DNA of 64,000 nucleotides from positions 2,542,001-2,606,000 of the forward strand of contig NZ_CP030053.1 of NCBI RefSeq assembly GCF_004114955.1, read 5' to 3'. Positions 35,143 to 43,571 of this stretch are shown here, piece after piece. The notes under the pieces were generated by a model that saw only the letters and a program-made list of their open reading frames with translations, made no database searches and was not told the origin of the DNA. Every line of letters starts with the position of its first letter. The stretch's first letter is position 1. Position numbers and translations under genes: made by a program. The DNA is from Bradyrhizobium guangzhouense (lineage in GTDB: Bacteria > Pseudomonadota > Alphaproteobacteria > Rhizobiales > Xanthobacteraceae).

Positions 35143-37428
35143 ATGTCCAACATCGTTCTCTCGGCGTCAGTTCGCCAGAACCTGTTGTCGCTGCAGTCGA
35201 CGGCCGACTTGCTGGCCACGACGCAGGAACGGCTGTCGACCGGCAAGAAGGTGAACACCGCGCTCGATAATCCCACCAACTTCTTCACGGCTCAGGGATT
35301 GGACAACCGGGCGAGCGACATCAGCAACCTCCTGGACGGCATCAACAACGGTGTGCAGGTGCTGCAGGCGGCCAATACCGGCATCACCTCGCTGCAGAAG
35401 CTGATCGATTCGGCGAAATCGATCGCCAACCAGGCGCTCCAGACCACGGTCGGCTACTCCACCAAATCCAACGTCTCCACCACGATCCCGGGTGCAACGC
35501 CGGCGGATCTGCGCGGCACGACCTCTTATGCGAGCGCGACCGCAAACAGCAACGTGCTCTATACCGGTGCGGCCGGCGGCGTCACGCCGGTCACGGCGGC
35601 AGCGGCGCTCGGCGCCTCGCTGGGGTCGACCGCCGGCACCTTGGCGGGAACCGCGGTGACCGCCGCCGACGGAACCACCGCGCTCGCCGGCACGGCTACG
35701 CTGCTTGGCACAACGACATCCAGCACCTTCAGCACGCCGCCGGCGGATGGCGACACCATCACCGTGAACGGCAAGACCATCACCTTCCGGACCGGCCCCG
35801 CGCCGGCGACTCAGCCGACCGGCTGGGGCCTGAATGCCAGCGGAAGCATCGCCACCGACGGCAACGGCAACTCGATCGTCTATGAGGGAACGGCGGCCGC
35901 TCCGAAGGCGACCGTCAACGACGTGCTCAGCGCGATCGACCTGGCCAGCGGCGTCAAGACCGCGACGATCAGCGCCGGCGCTGCCACGATCGCAACCAGC
36001 GGCGCGACCGTCGGCACGATCCAGACGCCGTCTTCCATCACGGCGGGTGTCATCACGCTGAAGAGCTCGACTGGCGCCGATCTGAGCGTGGCGGGCAAAG
36101 CCGACTTCCTCCACGCCCTCGGACTGACCGCAGCGACCGGCGCCGGCAATGCCAGCGTGAGTGCGAACCGATCCACGACCTCGGGCTCGCTGGGCTCCCT
36201 GGTCCAGGACGGTTCGACGCTGAACGTCGACGGCCACACCATCACCTTCAAGAATGCGCAGACGCCGCAGTCGGCAGCGAGCGTGGCGACCGGGTTTGGC
36301 GTCAGCGGCAACGTCGTCACCGACGGCAATGGCAACTCGACCGTCTATCTGCAAAGCGCGAACCTGACCGACCTCTTGAATTCGATCGACCTTGCGACCG
36401 GGGTGAAGACCGCGAGCCTCTTCAACGGTACCGCGACGCTCTCCACCACGTCGGGCCAGATTCCGTCGTCGGTGAACTCCAGCGGCCAGCTCTCTATCTC
36501 GACCGGCATCAACGCCGACCTCTCGATCACCGGCACCGGCAACGCGCTCAGCGCCTTCGGCCTCAGCGGCAACACCGGAACCGCGACGGCTTTCAGTGCG
36601 GCGCGCACCTCCGGTGTTGGTGGCGTCAGCGGCAAGACACTGACCTTCACCTCCTTCAACGGTGGCACGCCCGTCAACGTCACCTTCGGCGACGGTACCA
36701 ACGGTACGGTCAAGACGCTCGACCAGCTCAACGTCCAGCTTCAGGCCAACCACCTGACGGCGACGATCGATGCCAACGGCGTGCTGACGGTGACCACCGT
36801 CAACGAATACGCCTCATCGACGCTCGGCTCGTCCACCGCGGGCGGCACGGTCGGTGGTACGCTCACCGGCGTGCTGGCCTTCACCACCGCGCAGCCGCCG
36901 GTGCAGGATCCCGTGGCGCAGACCGCGCGCTCGAGCCTGGTCAGCCAGTTCAACAACATCCTGGCGCAGATCGACACGACCTCGCAGGACTCCTCCTTCA
37001 ACGGCGTCAACCTGCTGAACGGCGATACGCTGAAGCTGGTCTTCAACGAGACCGGCAGTTCCACGCTCGGAATCAACGGCGTGGTGTTCAACGCCGCCGG
37101 TCTCGGCCTCAGCAATCTCGTCCCCGGCACCGATTTCATCGACAACGGCGCGACCAACAAGGTGCTGCAGAGCCTGAACGCGGCCTCGAGCACGTTGCGC
37201 TCGGAAGGCTCCTCGCTCGGTTCGAACCTGTCGATCGTGCAGGTGCGCCAGGACTTCTCCAAAAACCTGATCAACGTGCTGCAGACCGGCTCGTCCAACC
37301 TGACGCTCGCCGACACCAATGAAGAAGCGGCCAACAGCCAGGCGCTGTCGACCCGCCAGTCGATCGCGGTCTCGGCGCTGTCGCTGGCCAACCAGTCGCA
37401 GCAGAGCGTGCTGCAGCTGCTCCGCTAA
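35143..37428 (+). CDS. fliC: Flagellin, copy 4 (divergent)
   Basis: 761 residues. Same D0/D1 ends (SNIVLSASVRQNLLSLQ start; a glutamate in NEEAANSQALS near the end where the others have NVEAANSQ) but a clearly diverged middle domain, especially about 130-250. The internal A/B duplication is still recognisable (DTITVNGKTITF and STLNVDGHTITF). It differs from copies 1-3 in having CtrA-type sites upstream and lacking their shared motif, so it is probably expressed under different control. Ribosome site AAGAGGAAG. Confidence 0.96.
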   Translation: MSNIVLSASVRQNLLSLQSTADLLATTQERLSTGKKVNTALDNPTNFFTAQGLDNRASDISNLLDGINNGVQVLQAANTGITSLQKLIDSAKSIANQALQTTVGYSTKSNVSTTIPGATPADLRGTTSYASATANSNVLYTGAAGGVTPVTAAAALGASLGSTAGTLAGTAVTAADGTTALAGTATLLGTTTSSTFSTPPADGDTITVNGKTITFRTGPAPATQPTGWGLNASGSIATDGNGNSIVYEGTAAAPKATVNDVLSAIDLASGVKTATISAGAATIATSGATVGTIQTPSSITAGVITLKSSTGADLSVAGKADFLHALGLTAATGAGNASVSANRSTTSGSLGSLVQDGSTLNVDGHTITFKNAQTPQSAASVATGFGVSGNVVTDGNGNSTVYLQSANLTDLLNSIDLATGVKTASLFNGTATLSTTSGQIPSSVNSSGQLSISTGINADLSITGTGNALSAFGLSGNTGTATAFSAARTSGVGGVSGKTLTFTSFNGGTPVNVTFGDGTNGTVKTLDQLNVQLQANHLTATIDANGVLTVTTVNEYASSTLGSSTAGGTVGGTLTGVLAFTTAQPPVQDPVAQTARSSLVSQFNNILAQIDTTSQDSSFNGVNLLNGDTLKLVFNETGSSTLGINGVVFNAAGLGLSNLVPGTDFIDNGATNKVLQSLNAASSTLRSEGSSLGSNLSIVQVRQDFSKNLINVLQTGSSNLTLADTNEEAANSQALSTRQSIAVSALSLANQSQQSVLQLLR

Positions 37429-37461
37429 TTCGCGAGCGCAGGAACGAAGCTTGAGATGGCG

Positions 37462-37490
37462 CGGCGGGGCTAATGCTCCGCCGTTCTTTT
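37462..37490 (+). terminator. Terminator after fliC4
   Basis: CGGCGGGGC, loop TAAT, GCTCCGCCG (9 bp with one G-U pair), then TTCTTTT. Confidence 0.85.
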
Positions 37491-37719
37491 GAAGGAGTTC
37501 GCTAAGACAAGATTAGCTGCGATCGATGTGCGTGATGCAGTGCAAGTTTACAGCTTGCGTCTCGCGCATTTATCCTCGCGCTAACAAGGACGCCGACCCG
37601 TAATAATCCGGAGTCCTTCCAAGCGCACATGTAAGCAAATCTTAAGCGCTACTGCATAGGGTTGGGAAAGAAATCCTTAAGTCCGTTCAACGGGCTAGGA
37701 AGCTTCCAAGGTGTGATTG

Positions 37720-38088
37720 ATGTCGAATTCCGCTGCCTCGGCCTACGCGCGTGTTGCAACGACCACCGCATCTCCTCGCGACATCGAGGCGCAGACTCTG
37801 CTGAAGGCTGCCAACAAGCTTCAGGACGCGGTCAATGCCGCCGATCCGTTCAGCGAGCAGACCACGCAGGCGCTGCTGTTCAATCGCAAGCTCTGGACCA
37901 TTTTCCTCAGCGAGGCGATGCGCGACAACAACCCGCAGCCGCTCGACGTCCGGCAGAAGATCGCCAACATCAGCGTGTTCGTGCTGAGCCAGACCGCGGC
38001 GCTGCAGATGAGCCCGCAGTTCGATCACTTCCGGCCGCTGATCGAGATCAACCGCAACATCGCTGCCGGTCTGTCCGGCCGGCCGTGA
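37720..38088 (+). CDS. flaF: Flagellin synthesis regulator FlaF
   Basis: 122 residues matching FlaF: SAYARVATTTASPRDIEAQTL, LLFNRKLWTIFLSEAMRDNNPQP and VRQKIANISVFVL. In Caulobacter FlaF is required for flagellin production and works opposite FlbT on flagellin translation; it may also chaperone flagellin. The ATG at 37720 was preferred to the adjoining TTG. Downstream of the fourth flagellin, separated by a terminator and about 230 bp. Confidence 0.93.
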   Translation: MSNSAASAYARVATTTASPRDIEAQTLLKAANKLQDAVNAADPFSEQTTQALLFNRKLWTIFLSEAMRDNNPQPLDVRQKIANISVFVLSQTAALQMSPQFDHFRPLIEINRNIAAGLSGRP

Positions 38089-38100
38089 CGGAGCGACGTG

Positions 38101-38469
38101 ATGTCGGACATCATGAGCATCCTGTCGTCCGCCTATAAGTCGACCGCGCTTTCGAGCACCACGGGCTCGTCCAAATACGTGCCGGTTGATTCGTCGCTGT
38201 ATCAGGGCAACTGGAGCGGCACCTACGCCGACGGCAAGACATTTTCGCTCAACATCTCGCAGGTCAACGGGTTCCGCGCGCAGATCCACTATCAGAGCGA
38301 GGGGACCTCGCAGTACCAGCAGGTACTAATCAAGGATTCGTCGTTCCGCTTCGGCAACACGAAGTTCACGTTGACGAACTCAGGTGTGGCGCAGATCAAG
38401 AACGTCGTCACCGATCCTGCGACGGGTTCGAGCTATCTCGACACCGCCCAGGCCACGCTCGACGGCTGA
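38101..38469 (+). CDS. Small protein of the flagellin locus, unknown function
   Basis: 122 residues, Ser/Thr/Gly-rich and beta-prone, with no cysteines and no signal peptide. It starts 12 bp after flaF (GTG at 38098 or ATG at 38101; GGAGCGA upstream), so it is very likely co-transcribed with it. The low-complexity Ser/Thr N-terminus resembles proteins exported by the flagellar system, but no family is recognised. Confidence 0.65.
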   Translation: MSDIMSILSSAYKSTALSSTTGSSKYVPVDSSLYQGNWSGTYADGKTFSLNISQVNGFRAQIHYQSEGTSQYQQVLIKDSSFRFGNTKFTLTNSGVAQIKNVVTDPATGSSYLDTAQATLDG

Positions 38470-38483
38470 CCGGGAGGCGTTCC

Positions 38484-38843
38484 TCAAGCGCTGAGATCCG
38501 TGTTGAGCGGACGCGAGGGCTCCGACTTCAAATCCAGTGCGTGGAAATAGGCTCGCCGGCGCAGTATCGCCTCGTCGGGAAATTGATTGACCACTGCGTC
38601 GGTCTTTTCGTTGACGACCTGGAAGACCATTGACGCGGCCGCCTGGTCGAACACGACCTGACGCGAGATGTTCGCGTTGCTCTGCAGATCATTGCTCGCA
38701 GGCGCGCCCGTATCGCTCGCGGCGACCGTCTGGCGCACCGGCAAATCGGTTTGCACGGCATCGTTCGCCGCCGAATTCGACGTCGTTACGATCTGTACGG
38801 GGGCCGGGATCCCCACCGGCCTGATGCTGAAATCTGTACTCAT
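38484..38843 (-). CDS. FlaG-like protein
   Basis: 119 residues. The C-terminal half (VFQVVNEKTDAVVNQFPDEAILRRR) matches the FlaG pattern of a conserved DxxTxEVVxQIPxEE-like segment, seen in proteins encoded next to flagellins and linked to filament length. The first 60 residues are disordered Ala/Ser/Val-rich sequence. It converges with the flaF transcript. Confidence 0.6.
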   Translation of the reverse strand: MSTDFSIRPVGIPAPVQIVTTSNSAANDAVQTDLPVRQTVAASDTGAPASNDLQSNANISRQVVFDQAAASMVFQVVNEKTDAVVNQFPDEAILRRRAYFHALDLKSEPSRPLNTDLSA

Positions 38844-38923
38844 GGCAGCCTCCTGGTTGCCTTGCGTGAGTCAAATCCCAACCCCTCTCAATGCGCAACC
38901 ATGGAACACCAGGATTGAAGACC

Positions 38924-38974
38924 CGGTTAGGAAACGTGCCTAACCGCGCGACGCTTTTGCCGCGCGGTTTTTCG
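38924..38974 (+). promoter_or_regulatory. Two overlapping, mutually exclusive stem-loops ending in a T-run
   Basis: Stem 1: CGGTTAGG (38924-38931) with CCTAACCG (38939-38946). Stem 2: AACCGCGCG (38942-38950) with CGCGCGGTT (38961-38969) followed by TTT. The arms share 38942-38946, so only one can form. On the forward strand this looks like an anti-terminator/terminator pair or the 3' end of a small RNA, although no forward gene lies just upstream. Confidence 0.5.
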
Positions 38975-39000
38975 TAAAATTTGAAGTAGTCTAGGTGTGG

Positions 39001-39498
39001 CTAGAGCGTGCGGCTGACCGCAAGCGGCGTGTTGTGACGGGGGCCCGGCGTGGCCCGGCGGCCTGCTGCGGTATAGGTGTTCGGCACGTTGCGCTTCTGG
39101 ATCTCGGTGTTGACGCCGCGCACGACACTTTCCGAGACAGCATGAGCGGTCGCTAGCACGGTGAGGTTGACCTGAAGCATGGCGCGGAAGGCGTCGTGGT
39201 GCCGGTGCAAGGTCGACAGCAGCTCGGGCGCCGATTTTGCAAGCTTGTCCTGGTTCGCCTTCAACTGGCCGACGGCGGCGACATAGCGCTGTGACAGCTC
39301 CTGCTTCTTGCCTTCCATCGTCATTGCATCGCGGACCTTGCCGGCGCGGACCAGCTCGGTCTCGCGCTCGATCAGGCCGAGCAAGGCGTTCATCGCATCC
39401 ATCAGATCTTCGGCGAGCTTGCGCGCCTCGGCGCTGCCGGGCGTATTGTTCGGGCGTTGCGCTGGCATCGGCTGACGTGACGCGTTGAAGTGGTTCAT
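39001..39498 (-). CDS. flgN: FlgN-family flagellar export chaperone
   Basis: 165 residues, highly helical, with the FlgN-like core ARKLAEDLMDAMNALLGLIERETELVRAGKVRDAMTMEGKKQEL followed by a second long helix. FlgN binds FlgK and FlgL and escorts them to the export gate. The ATG at 39498 gives the shortest sensible N-terminus; a longer frame runs through the flgJ gene. It is last in the flgI-flgJ-flgN operon. The C-terminal 30 residues are basic and proline-rich. Confidence 0.8.
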   Translation of the reverse strand: MNHFNASRQPMPAQRPNNTPGSAEARKLAEDLMDAMNALLGLIERETELVRAGKVRDAMTMEGKKQELSQRYVAAVGQLKANQDKLAKSAPELLSTLHRHHDAFRAMLQVNLTVLATAHAVSESVVRGVNTEIQKRNVPNTYTAAGRRATPGPRHNTPLAVSRTL

Positions 39499-39509
39499 CT
39501 CGTTTGACC

Positions 39510-39896
39510 TTATGCCGTACGAAGAGTGGTTTTGGCCTGCTGCATGATCAAGGTCCGATAGACGTCGCGGGCGATGCCGACGCCACCGGCACTGGCGAAG
39601 TTCTTGGAGTATTGCTCGGTCAGCATCGAGCGCCACACGCCGGTGCCCGGGGTGTCGCCGAACGGACCTTCGCCCTTCAGGCCCGACGTCATCTGTGCGA
39701 ACATGCTGTTGAGGAACATGCCTTCGAAATCGGTCGCGGTCTTCTGCGCCTTGGCCTGCTGCTGCGGCGAGACCTTCTGAAGCGCTGCGGCGAGCTCGAA
39801 GTCAGGCCGGCCGTTGCGGCTCTCTACCGAGAATGCCGGGTTCGGGGAGAGGGCGGCGGTGGCGAGATGTGCTGAGTTGATCATGCCGGTCTGCAT
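39510..39896 (-). CDS. flgJ: Rod-binding protein FlgJ, N-terminal domain only
   Basis: 128 residues carrying the rod-binding domain (ATDFEGMFLNSMFAQM, then GPFGDTPGTGVWRSMLTEQYSKNFASAGGVGIARDVY). The muramidase domain found in enteric FlgJ is absent, as is usual in alphaproteobacteria, so another enzyme must open the peptidoglycan. Its ATG overlaps the flgI stop by one base (TGATG), indicating translational coupling. Confidence 0.9.
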   Translation of the reverse strand: MQTGMINSAHLATAALSPNPAFSVESRNGRPDFELAAALQKVSPQQQAKAQKTATDFEGMFLNSMFAQMTSGLKGEGPFGDTPGTGVWRSMLTEQYSKNFASAGGVGIARDVYRTLIMQQAKTTLRTA

Positions 39897-41020
39897 CACA
39901 TCACCTCGATGTCGGCTTCGATCGCGCCGGCGGCCTTGATCGCCTGCAGGATGCTGATCAGGTCGCGCGGGCCGATGCCGAGCCCGTTGAGGCCGTCGAC
40001 GAGCTGTTGCAGCGAGACACCGTCCTTGACGACGGCGAACTTCTTGCCGTCCTCGGTGACGCCGACGCTGGAGCGCGGCGTGACCACGGTCCGGCCCCGC
40101 GATAGCGGGTTGGGCTGGCTCACTTGCGGACTCTCGGAGATCGTGACCGTGAGGTTGCCCTGCGCGACCGCGACGGTGGCGACACGGACGTCGCGGCCCA
40201 TCACGATGATGCCCGAGCGCTCGTCGATGACGATCTTGGCGGCGAGGTCGGGATCGACCTGAAGCTGCTCGATCTCGGTCAGGAAGGCGACCACGTTGCC
40301 CTTGAACTCCGGCGGGATCGTCAGCTGCACCGTCGAGGGATCGATCGGCTCGGCACTCTTGACGCCGAGATAGTCGTTGATCGCGGACGCAATGCGCTTG
40401 GCGGTGGTGAAGTCGGCGTTGCGCAGCGCCAGCCTTACGTTCGGCAGCCGATTGAGCGCGAACTCGATCTCGCGCTCGATGATGGCGCCGTTGGCAATGC
40501 GGCCCACGGTCGGAACACCGCGCACGATTTTCGCCGCTTCGCCTTCGGCCTGGAAGCCGGAGATCGCGAGCGAGCCCTGCGCGACCGCATAGACGTTGCC
40601 GTCGGCACCTAACAGGGGAGTGACGAGCAGGGTGCCGCCACGCAGATCCTTGGCATCGCCAAGCGCGGAGACGGTGACGTCCATGCGCGTGCCTTGCGTT
40701 GCGAAGGGCGGCAGGTTGCCGGTCACCATCACGGCGGCGACGTTTCCGGTACGGATCGTGGCGCCGCGGATGTTGACGCCCATGCGTTCCAGCATCGCTT
40801 GCAGCGACTGCTTGGTGAATGGGATGTTGTTGAGGGTGTCGCCGGTGCCGTTGAGGCCGACGACGAGGCCGTAGCCGATGAGCTGGTTCTGCCGCACGCC
40901 TTCGATATTGGCGAGATCCTTGATGCGCGAGGTCGCGTTTGCGGACGCGACCGAGAGCGCCAGCGCTGACAGCGCGGCACAGGCCACCACAAAAATCCTC
41001 ACCCAACGAACGCCTGGCAT
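39896..41020 (-). CDS. flgI: Flagellar P-ring protein FlgI
   Basis: 374 residues. A signal peptide (basic start, IFVVACAALSALAL, cleavage after ANA) is followed by SRIKDLANIEGVRQNQLIGYGLVVGLNGTGD, the FlgI hallmark, and GLGIGPRDLISILQAIKAAGA near the C-terminus. The ring sits in the periplasm around the rod. The ATG at 41020 has GGGGAG 7 bases upstream; an upstream ATG at 41083 lacks a ribosome site and would bury the signal peptide. First gene of a sigma-54-driven operon. Confidence 0.95.
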   Translation of the reverse strand: MPGVRWVRIFVVACAALSALALSVASANATSRIKDLANIEGVRQNQLIGYGLVVGLNGTGDTLNNIPFTKQSLQAMLERMGVNIRGATIRTGNVAAVMVTGNLPPFATQGTRMDVTVSALGDAKDLRGGTLLVTPLLGADGNVYAVAQGSLAISGFQAEGEAAKIVRGVPTVGRIANGAIIEREIEFALNRLPNVRLALRNADFTTAKRIASAINDYLGVKSAEPIDPSTVQLTIPPEFKGNVVAFLTEIEQLQVDPDLAAKIVIDERSGIIVMGRDVRVATVAVAQGNLTVTISESPQVSQPNPLSRGRTVVTPRSSVGVTEDGKKFAVVKDGVSLQQLVDGLNGLGIGPRDLISILQAIKAAGAIEADIEVM

Positions 41021-41107
41021 CCTCTGCTCCCCAGGGCTCCCGAAGAGCCTCCTCACACCTCGGACCATCCGCGACACTCCCATGACGAGCTGGTCCGACG
41101 CTGTCCT

Positions 41108-41123
41108 TGCCAGTGCTGTGCCA
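41108..41123 (-). promoter_or_regulatory. Sigma-54 promoter of flgI-flgJ-flgN
   Basis: Reading the reverse strand: TGGCAC-AGCAC-TGGCA, GG-N10-GC exact, with the full TGGCAC element and one mismatch in the -12 part. Predicted start near 41098, about 78 bases before flgI. Confidence 0.75.
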
Positions 41124-41221
41124 ACGCGAGGCAGAGTTGTTAGGTGATTGAATAGGTTGAGTAAATTTGTTTCCTCCGATGTCAGCGGCTGTTGTCGCTG
41201 AGGAGCGAAACTGCCGTGTGT

Positions 41222-41236
41222 CGGCAGATTTTGCCG
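41222..41236. promoter_or_regulatory. CGGCA-N5-TGCCG palindrome, candidate enhancer for flgI
   Basis: Perfect 15-bp palindrome, centre about 131 bp upstream of the predicted flgI start. Being palindromic it could also influence fliX, 66 bp to the right. Confidence 0.6.
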
Positions 41237-41241
41237 GGCCG

Positions 41242-41260
41242 TTTACGCGTCGTTAACCAT
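41242..41260 (+). promoter_or_regulatory. CtrA-type box upstream of fliX
   Basis: TTTA-N7-TTAAC with the octamer TTAACCAT at 41253-41260. One mismatch in the left half-site. It ends 41 bp before the fliX ATG. Confidence 0.55.
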
Positions 41261-41301
41261 AATGCGGCGAATGTGGCGCATCGATCACCCGGATTGCTTC
41301 G

Positions 41302-41715
41302 ATGCGCATCTACGGACCGAATGGCACCACGCTTGGAACGCCGGCGAGCCAGGCCAAGCGGACCGGCTCCGGCACCTTCGTGCTGCCGGACACCTCGTCG
41401 GCGCAGGAAACGCGCGCCGCCGCCGCACCGAAGGCCACCGCCAACATCGATGCGCTGCTCGCGCTGCAAGGCATCGAGGAAGATCCGGTCGAGCGTCGCA
41501 AACGCTCGGTCGCCCGCGGCAAGACCGCGCTCGACGTGCTCGACGATCTCAAGATGGGATTGTTGTCGGGCAATCTCGACGCCTCGACCGTGATGCGGCT
41601 GCGCGACGCGGCGGCGAACCTGAAATCGTCCTCCGGCGACCCTGGCCTCGATTCCGTGCTGTCGGAGATCGAGCTGCGCGTCGAGGTCGAACTGGCCAAG
41701 GCCGGGCAGGGCTGA
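41302..41715 (+). CDS. fliX: Flagellar assembly regulator FliX
   Basis: 137 residues. The family pattern is MRIYGPNG at the start, a middle linker, and IDALLALQGIEEDPVERRKRSVARGKTALDVLDDLK with a C-terminal helical segment. In Caulobacter FliX binds and controls FlbD, the sigma-54 activator, and links class II assembly to class III gene expression. The sigma-54/enhancer layout in this window fits such a pair; flbD itself lies elsewhere. Diverges from flgI. Confidence 0.93.
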   Translation: MRIYGPNGTTLGTPASQAKRTGSGTFVLPDTSSAQETRAAAAPKATANIDALLALQGIEEDPVERRKRSVARGKTALDVLDDLKMGLLSGNLDASTVMRLRDAAANLKSSSGDPGLDSVLSEIELRVEVELAKAGQG

Positions 41716-41749
41716 TCATTGCGACGGGTCTGCTTGTTGTCGCGCGCAC

Positions 41750-42121
41750 CTACGCCGCTTCCTCCTTCTGCTGCGCGTCGTAGCGGCGCTGGGCGGCGAG
41801 CACGTCTTTCAGATTCTCCTCGGCCCAATCGCGCAGCGGATCGACCGCGGCGGCGAGTGTCACGCCGAGCTGGGTGATCGAATATTCAACCGTGACAGGC
41901 ACGGTCGCGATGGCGCGGCGCTTGAGCAGGCCGTCGCGTTCGAGCGATTTGAGAACCTGGCTCAGCATCTTCTGCGAGATGCCTTCAATCGTGCGACGCA
42001 ACTGATTGAAGCGCATCGGCTCCTCGCGCAGCAGCAACAGGATCAGCACGGCCCATTTGTCGCCGACACGATCGAGGATCTGGCGCGTTGGGCACTCGGC
42101 AGCATAGACGTTGGGTTTCAT
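41750..42121 (-). CDS. HxlR-family winged-helix regulator (1)
   Basis: 123 residues with the HxlR winged helix: RVGDKWAVLILLLL, RFNQLRRTIEGISQKMLSQVLKSLERDGLLKRR. A single N-terminal cysteine in AAECPTRQILD matches the redox-sensing cysteine of YodB/HypR-type members, so it may sense electrophiles or quinones (family knowledge; not shown here). It diverges from an NAD(P)-binding oxidoreductase, with a palindrome between the two. It starts a non-flagellar block inside the flagellar cluster. Confidence 0.88.
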   Translation of the reverse strand: MKPNVYAAECPTRQILDRVGDKWAVLILLLLREEPMRFNQLRRTIEGISQKMLSQVLKSLERDGLLKRRAIATVPVTVEYSITQLGVTLAAAVDPLRDWAEENLKDVLAAQRRYDAQQKEEAA

Positions 42122-42229
42122 CTCGGTTTCTCGCGCTTTGCTTGGCTTGGCATCTGTTGTTGCCGGTTACTCCTGCGTAATCAGGTAAGCACATAGTGCT
42201 CTCTTAACACCAACATTCTTTGCGATATC

Positions 42230-42248
42230 TAGTAACCGTTAGTTACTA
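42230..42248. promoter_or_regulatory. Likely HxlR operator
   Basis: TAGTAAC (42230-42236), spacer CGTTA, GTTACTA (42242-42248): 7-bp perfect arms, about 20 bp before the oxidoreductase ATG. Typical size for an HxlR dimer site. Confidence 0.6.
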
Positions 42249-42268
42249 TAGAAGCAAAGGAGCCTTCC

Positions 42269-42880
42269 ATGAAAATCGCAGTCGCCGGCGCCTCGGGCCG
42301 GGCCGGGTCGGAAATCACCAAGGAACTGTCCCGCCGTGGCCATACGGTCACCGCCATTGCCCGGAACCCGGAGAAGATCGCGGCGCTGCCGAACGTCACC
42401 CCAACCAAGGGAGATGTGTTCGACCAAGCCGGTCTGACGAAACTCTGGACCGGGCACGACATCGCGGTGAGTTCCGTCCACTTCCTGGCCAGCGACCCGC
42501 ACAAGCTGATTGGCGCGGCCAAAGCGTCCGGCATCGGACGCTATCTGGTTGTTGGCGGCGCCGGCAGCCTGGAGGTCGCTCCAAACGTCAAACTGGTCAC
42601 AACTCCGGGTTTTCCGGCCCAATACAAGGCCGAAGCGGAGGCAGGGTCCGCGTTCCTGGACCTGCTGCGGCAGGAAAAAGACCTGAACTGGACCTTCATC
42701 TCGCCCTCGGCGCTGTTCGTCGAGGAGGCGCGGACTGGCAAGTTCCGGCTCGGCACCGACCGGCTTCTCGCAGATGCGAACGGCAAGAGCTGGATCAGCT
42801 TCGCCGACTACGCGATCGCACTTGCCGATGAGATCGAGAAGCCAGCCCATCAAAGGCAGCGTTTCACGGTCGGTTACTAG
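42269..42880 (+). CDS. NAD(P)H-binding oxidoreductase (atypical SDR / NmrA-like)
   Basis: 203 residues. N-terminal Rossmann motif KIAVAGASGRAGSEI (GxxGxxG) and later YLVVGGAGSL; there is no YxxxK catalytic pair, as in HSCARG/NmrA-type and quinone-reductase-like proteins. The likely target of the divergent HxlR regulator; such pairs often answer quinone or electrophile stress. Strong ribosome site AAGGAG before the ATG. Confidence 0.85.
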   Translation: MKIAVAGASGRAGSEITKELSRRGHTVTAIARNPEKIAALPNVTPTKGDVFDQAGLTKLWTGHDIAVSSVHFLASDPHKLIGAAKASGIGRYLVVGGAGSLEVAPNVKLVTTPGFPAQYKAEAEAGSAFLDLLRQEKDLNWTFISPSALFVEEARTGKFRLGTDRLLADANGKSWISFADYAIALADEIEKPAHQRQRFTVGY

Positions 42881-43050
42881 GGTTTTGGCCGCCCCCGGGT
42901 CCTCCAGGATAAACCTTCCTGTGCAAGGGCTTGGGGGCGGTAACTGCGCCATTAAGGAAATATTGTCTGTCACAAGGGGTAGCTATATAAGCCCCGGCTC
43001 AACGGACCCCGTTCCGTTCGCGAGTCGTTGCTTAAGAAGATAGGCCGCCC

Positions 43051-43461
43051 TTGGAAAAGTTGAAAAACTACCGACCGACCGAAAAAGAGCCTTTCATGAA
43101 CGACCGGCAGAAGGAGTACTTCCGTTTGAAGCTCCTCGCCTGGAAGGATGAGATCCTCAAAGAGTCCAAGCTCACCCTGCAAGCCCTGCAGGAGGAGAAC
43201 GTGAACCACCCCGATCTCGCCGATCGGGCATCGTCCGAAACTGACCGCGCCATCGAACTCCGCGCCCGCGACCGCCAGCGCAAGTTGATCGCCAAGATCG
43301 ACGCCGCGCTCCAGCGCATCGAGGACAACACCTACGGCTATTGCGAGGATACCGGCGAGCCGATTTCGTTGAAACGGCTCGAGGCCCGGCCCATTGCGAC
43401 GCTCTCGGTGGAAGCGCAGGAGCGCCACGAGAAACGCGAGAAAGTCTATCGCGACGAATAG
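43051..43461 (+). CDS. dksA: DksA-type RNA-polymerase-binding regulator, single-cysteine form
   Basis: 136 residues counted from a TTG at 43051; an internal ATG at 43096 (MNDRQKEYF) is an alternative, but family members include the preceding RPTEKEPF segment. The coiled-coil tip region RASSETDRAIELRARDR is conserved. The zinc finger keeps only one cysteine (YGYCEDTGEPISLKRLEARPIA) and lacks the second CxxC, as in other alphaproteobacterial DksA. It modulates transcription with ppGpp, especially of rRNA genes. Followed by a clean terminator. Confidence 0.9.
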   Translation: MEKLKNYRPTEKEPFMNDRQKEYFRLKLLAWKDEILKESKLTLQALQEENVNHPDLADRASSETDRAIELRARDRQRKLIAKIDAALQRIEDNTYGYCEDTGEPISLKRLEARPIATLSVEAQERHEKREKVYRDE

Positions 43462-43466
43462 AGTCC

Positions 43467-43495
43467 GAGCCGCAGAGATGCGGCTCTTTGTTTTT
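43467..43495 (+). terminator. Terminator after dksA
   Basis: GAGCCGCA, loop GAGA, TGCGGCTC, then TTTGTTTTT. Confidence 0.92.
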
Positions 43496-43571
43496 GGGCT
43501 CACGGTGCCGCTTGAGCGCCGCGACCAGCCATTTGCCTGTCGCTTGCCGTCGCGCGCCTGGATGCGCGCAC

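Noticed and set aside
35167..36753. 528-residue reverse frame over fliC4
   Set aside because: High-GC shadow on the opposite strand of a clear flagellin; no ribosome site or domain.
27407..37428. Possible CRISPR or tandem DNA repeat because of recurring blocks in the flagellins
   Set aside because: The repeats are coding, in frame, about 420 bp per unit and diverged; no short direct repeats with spacers.
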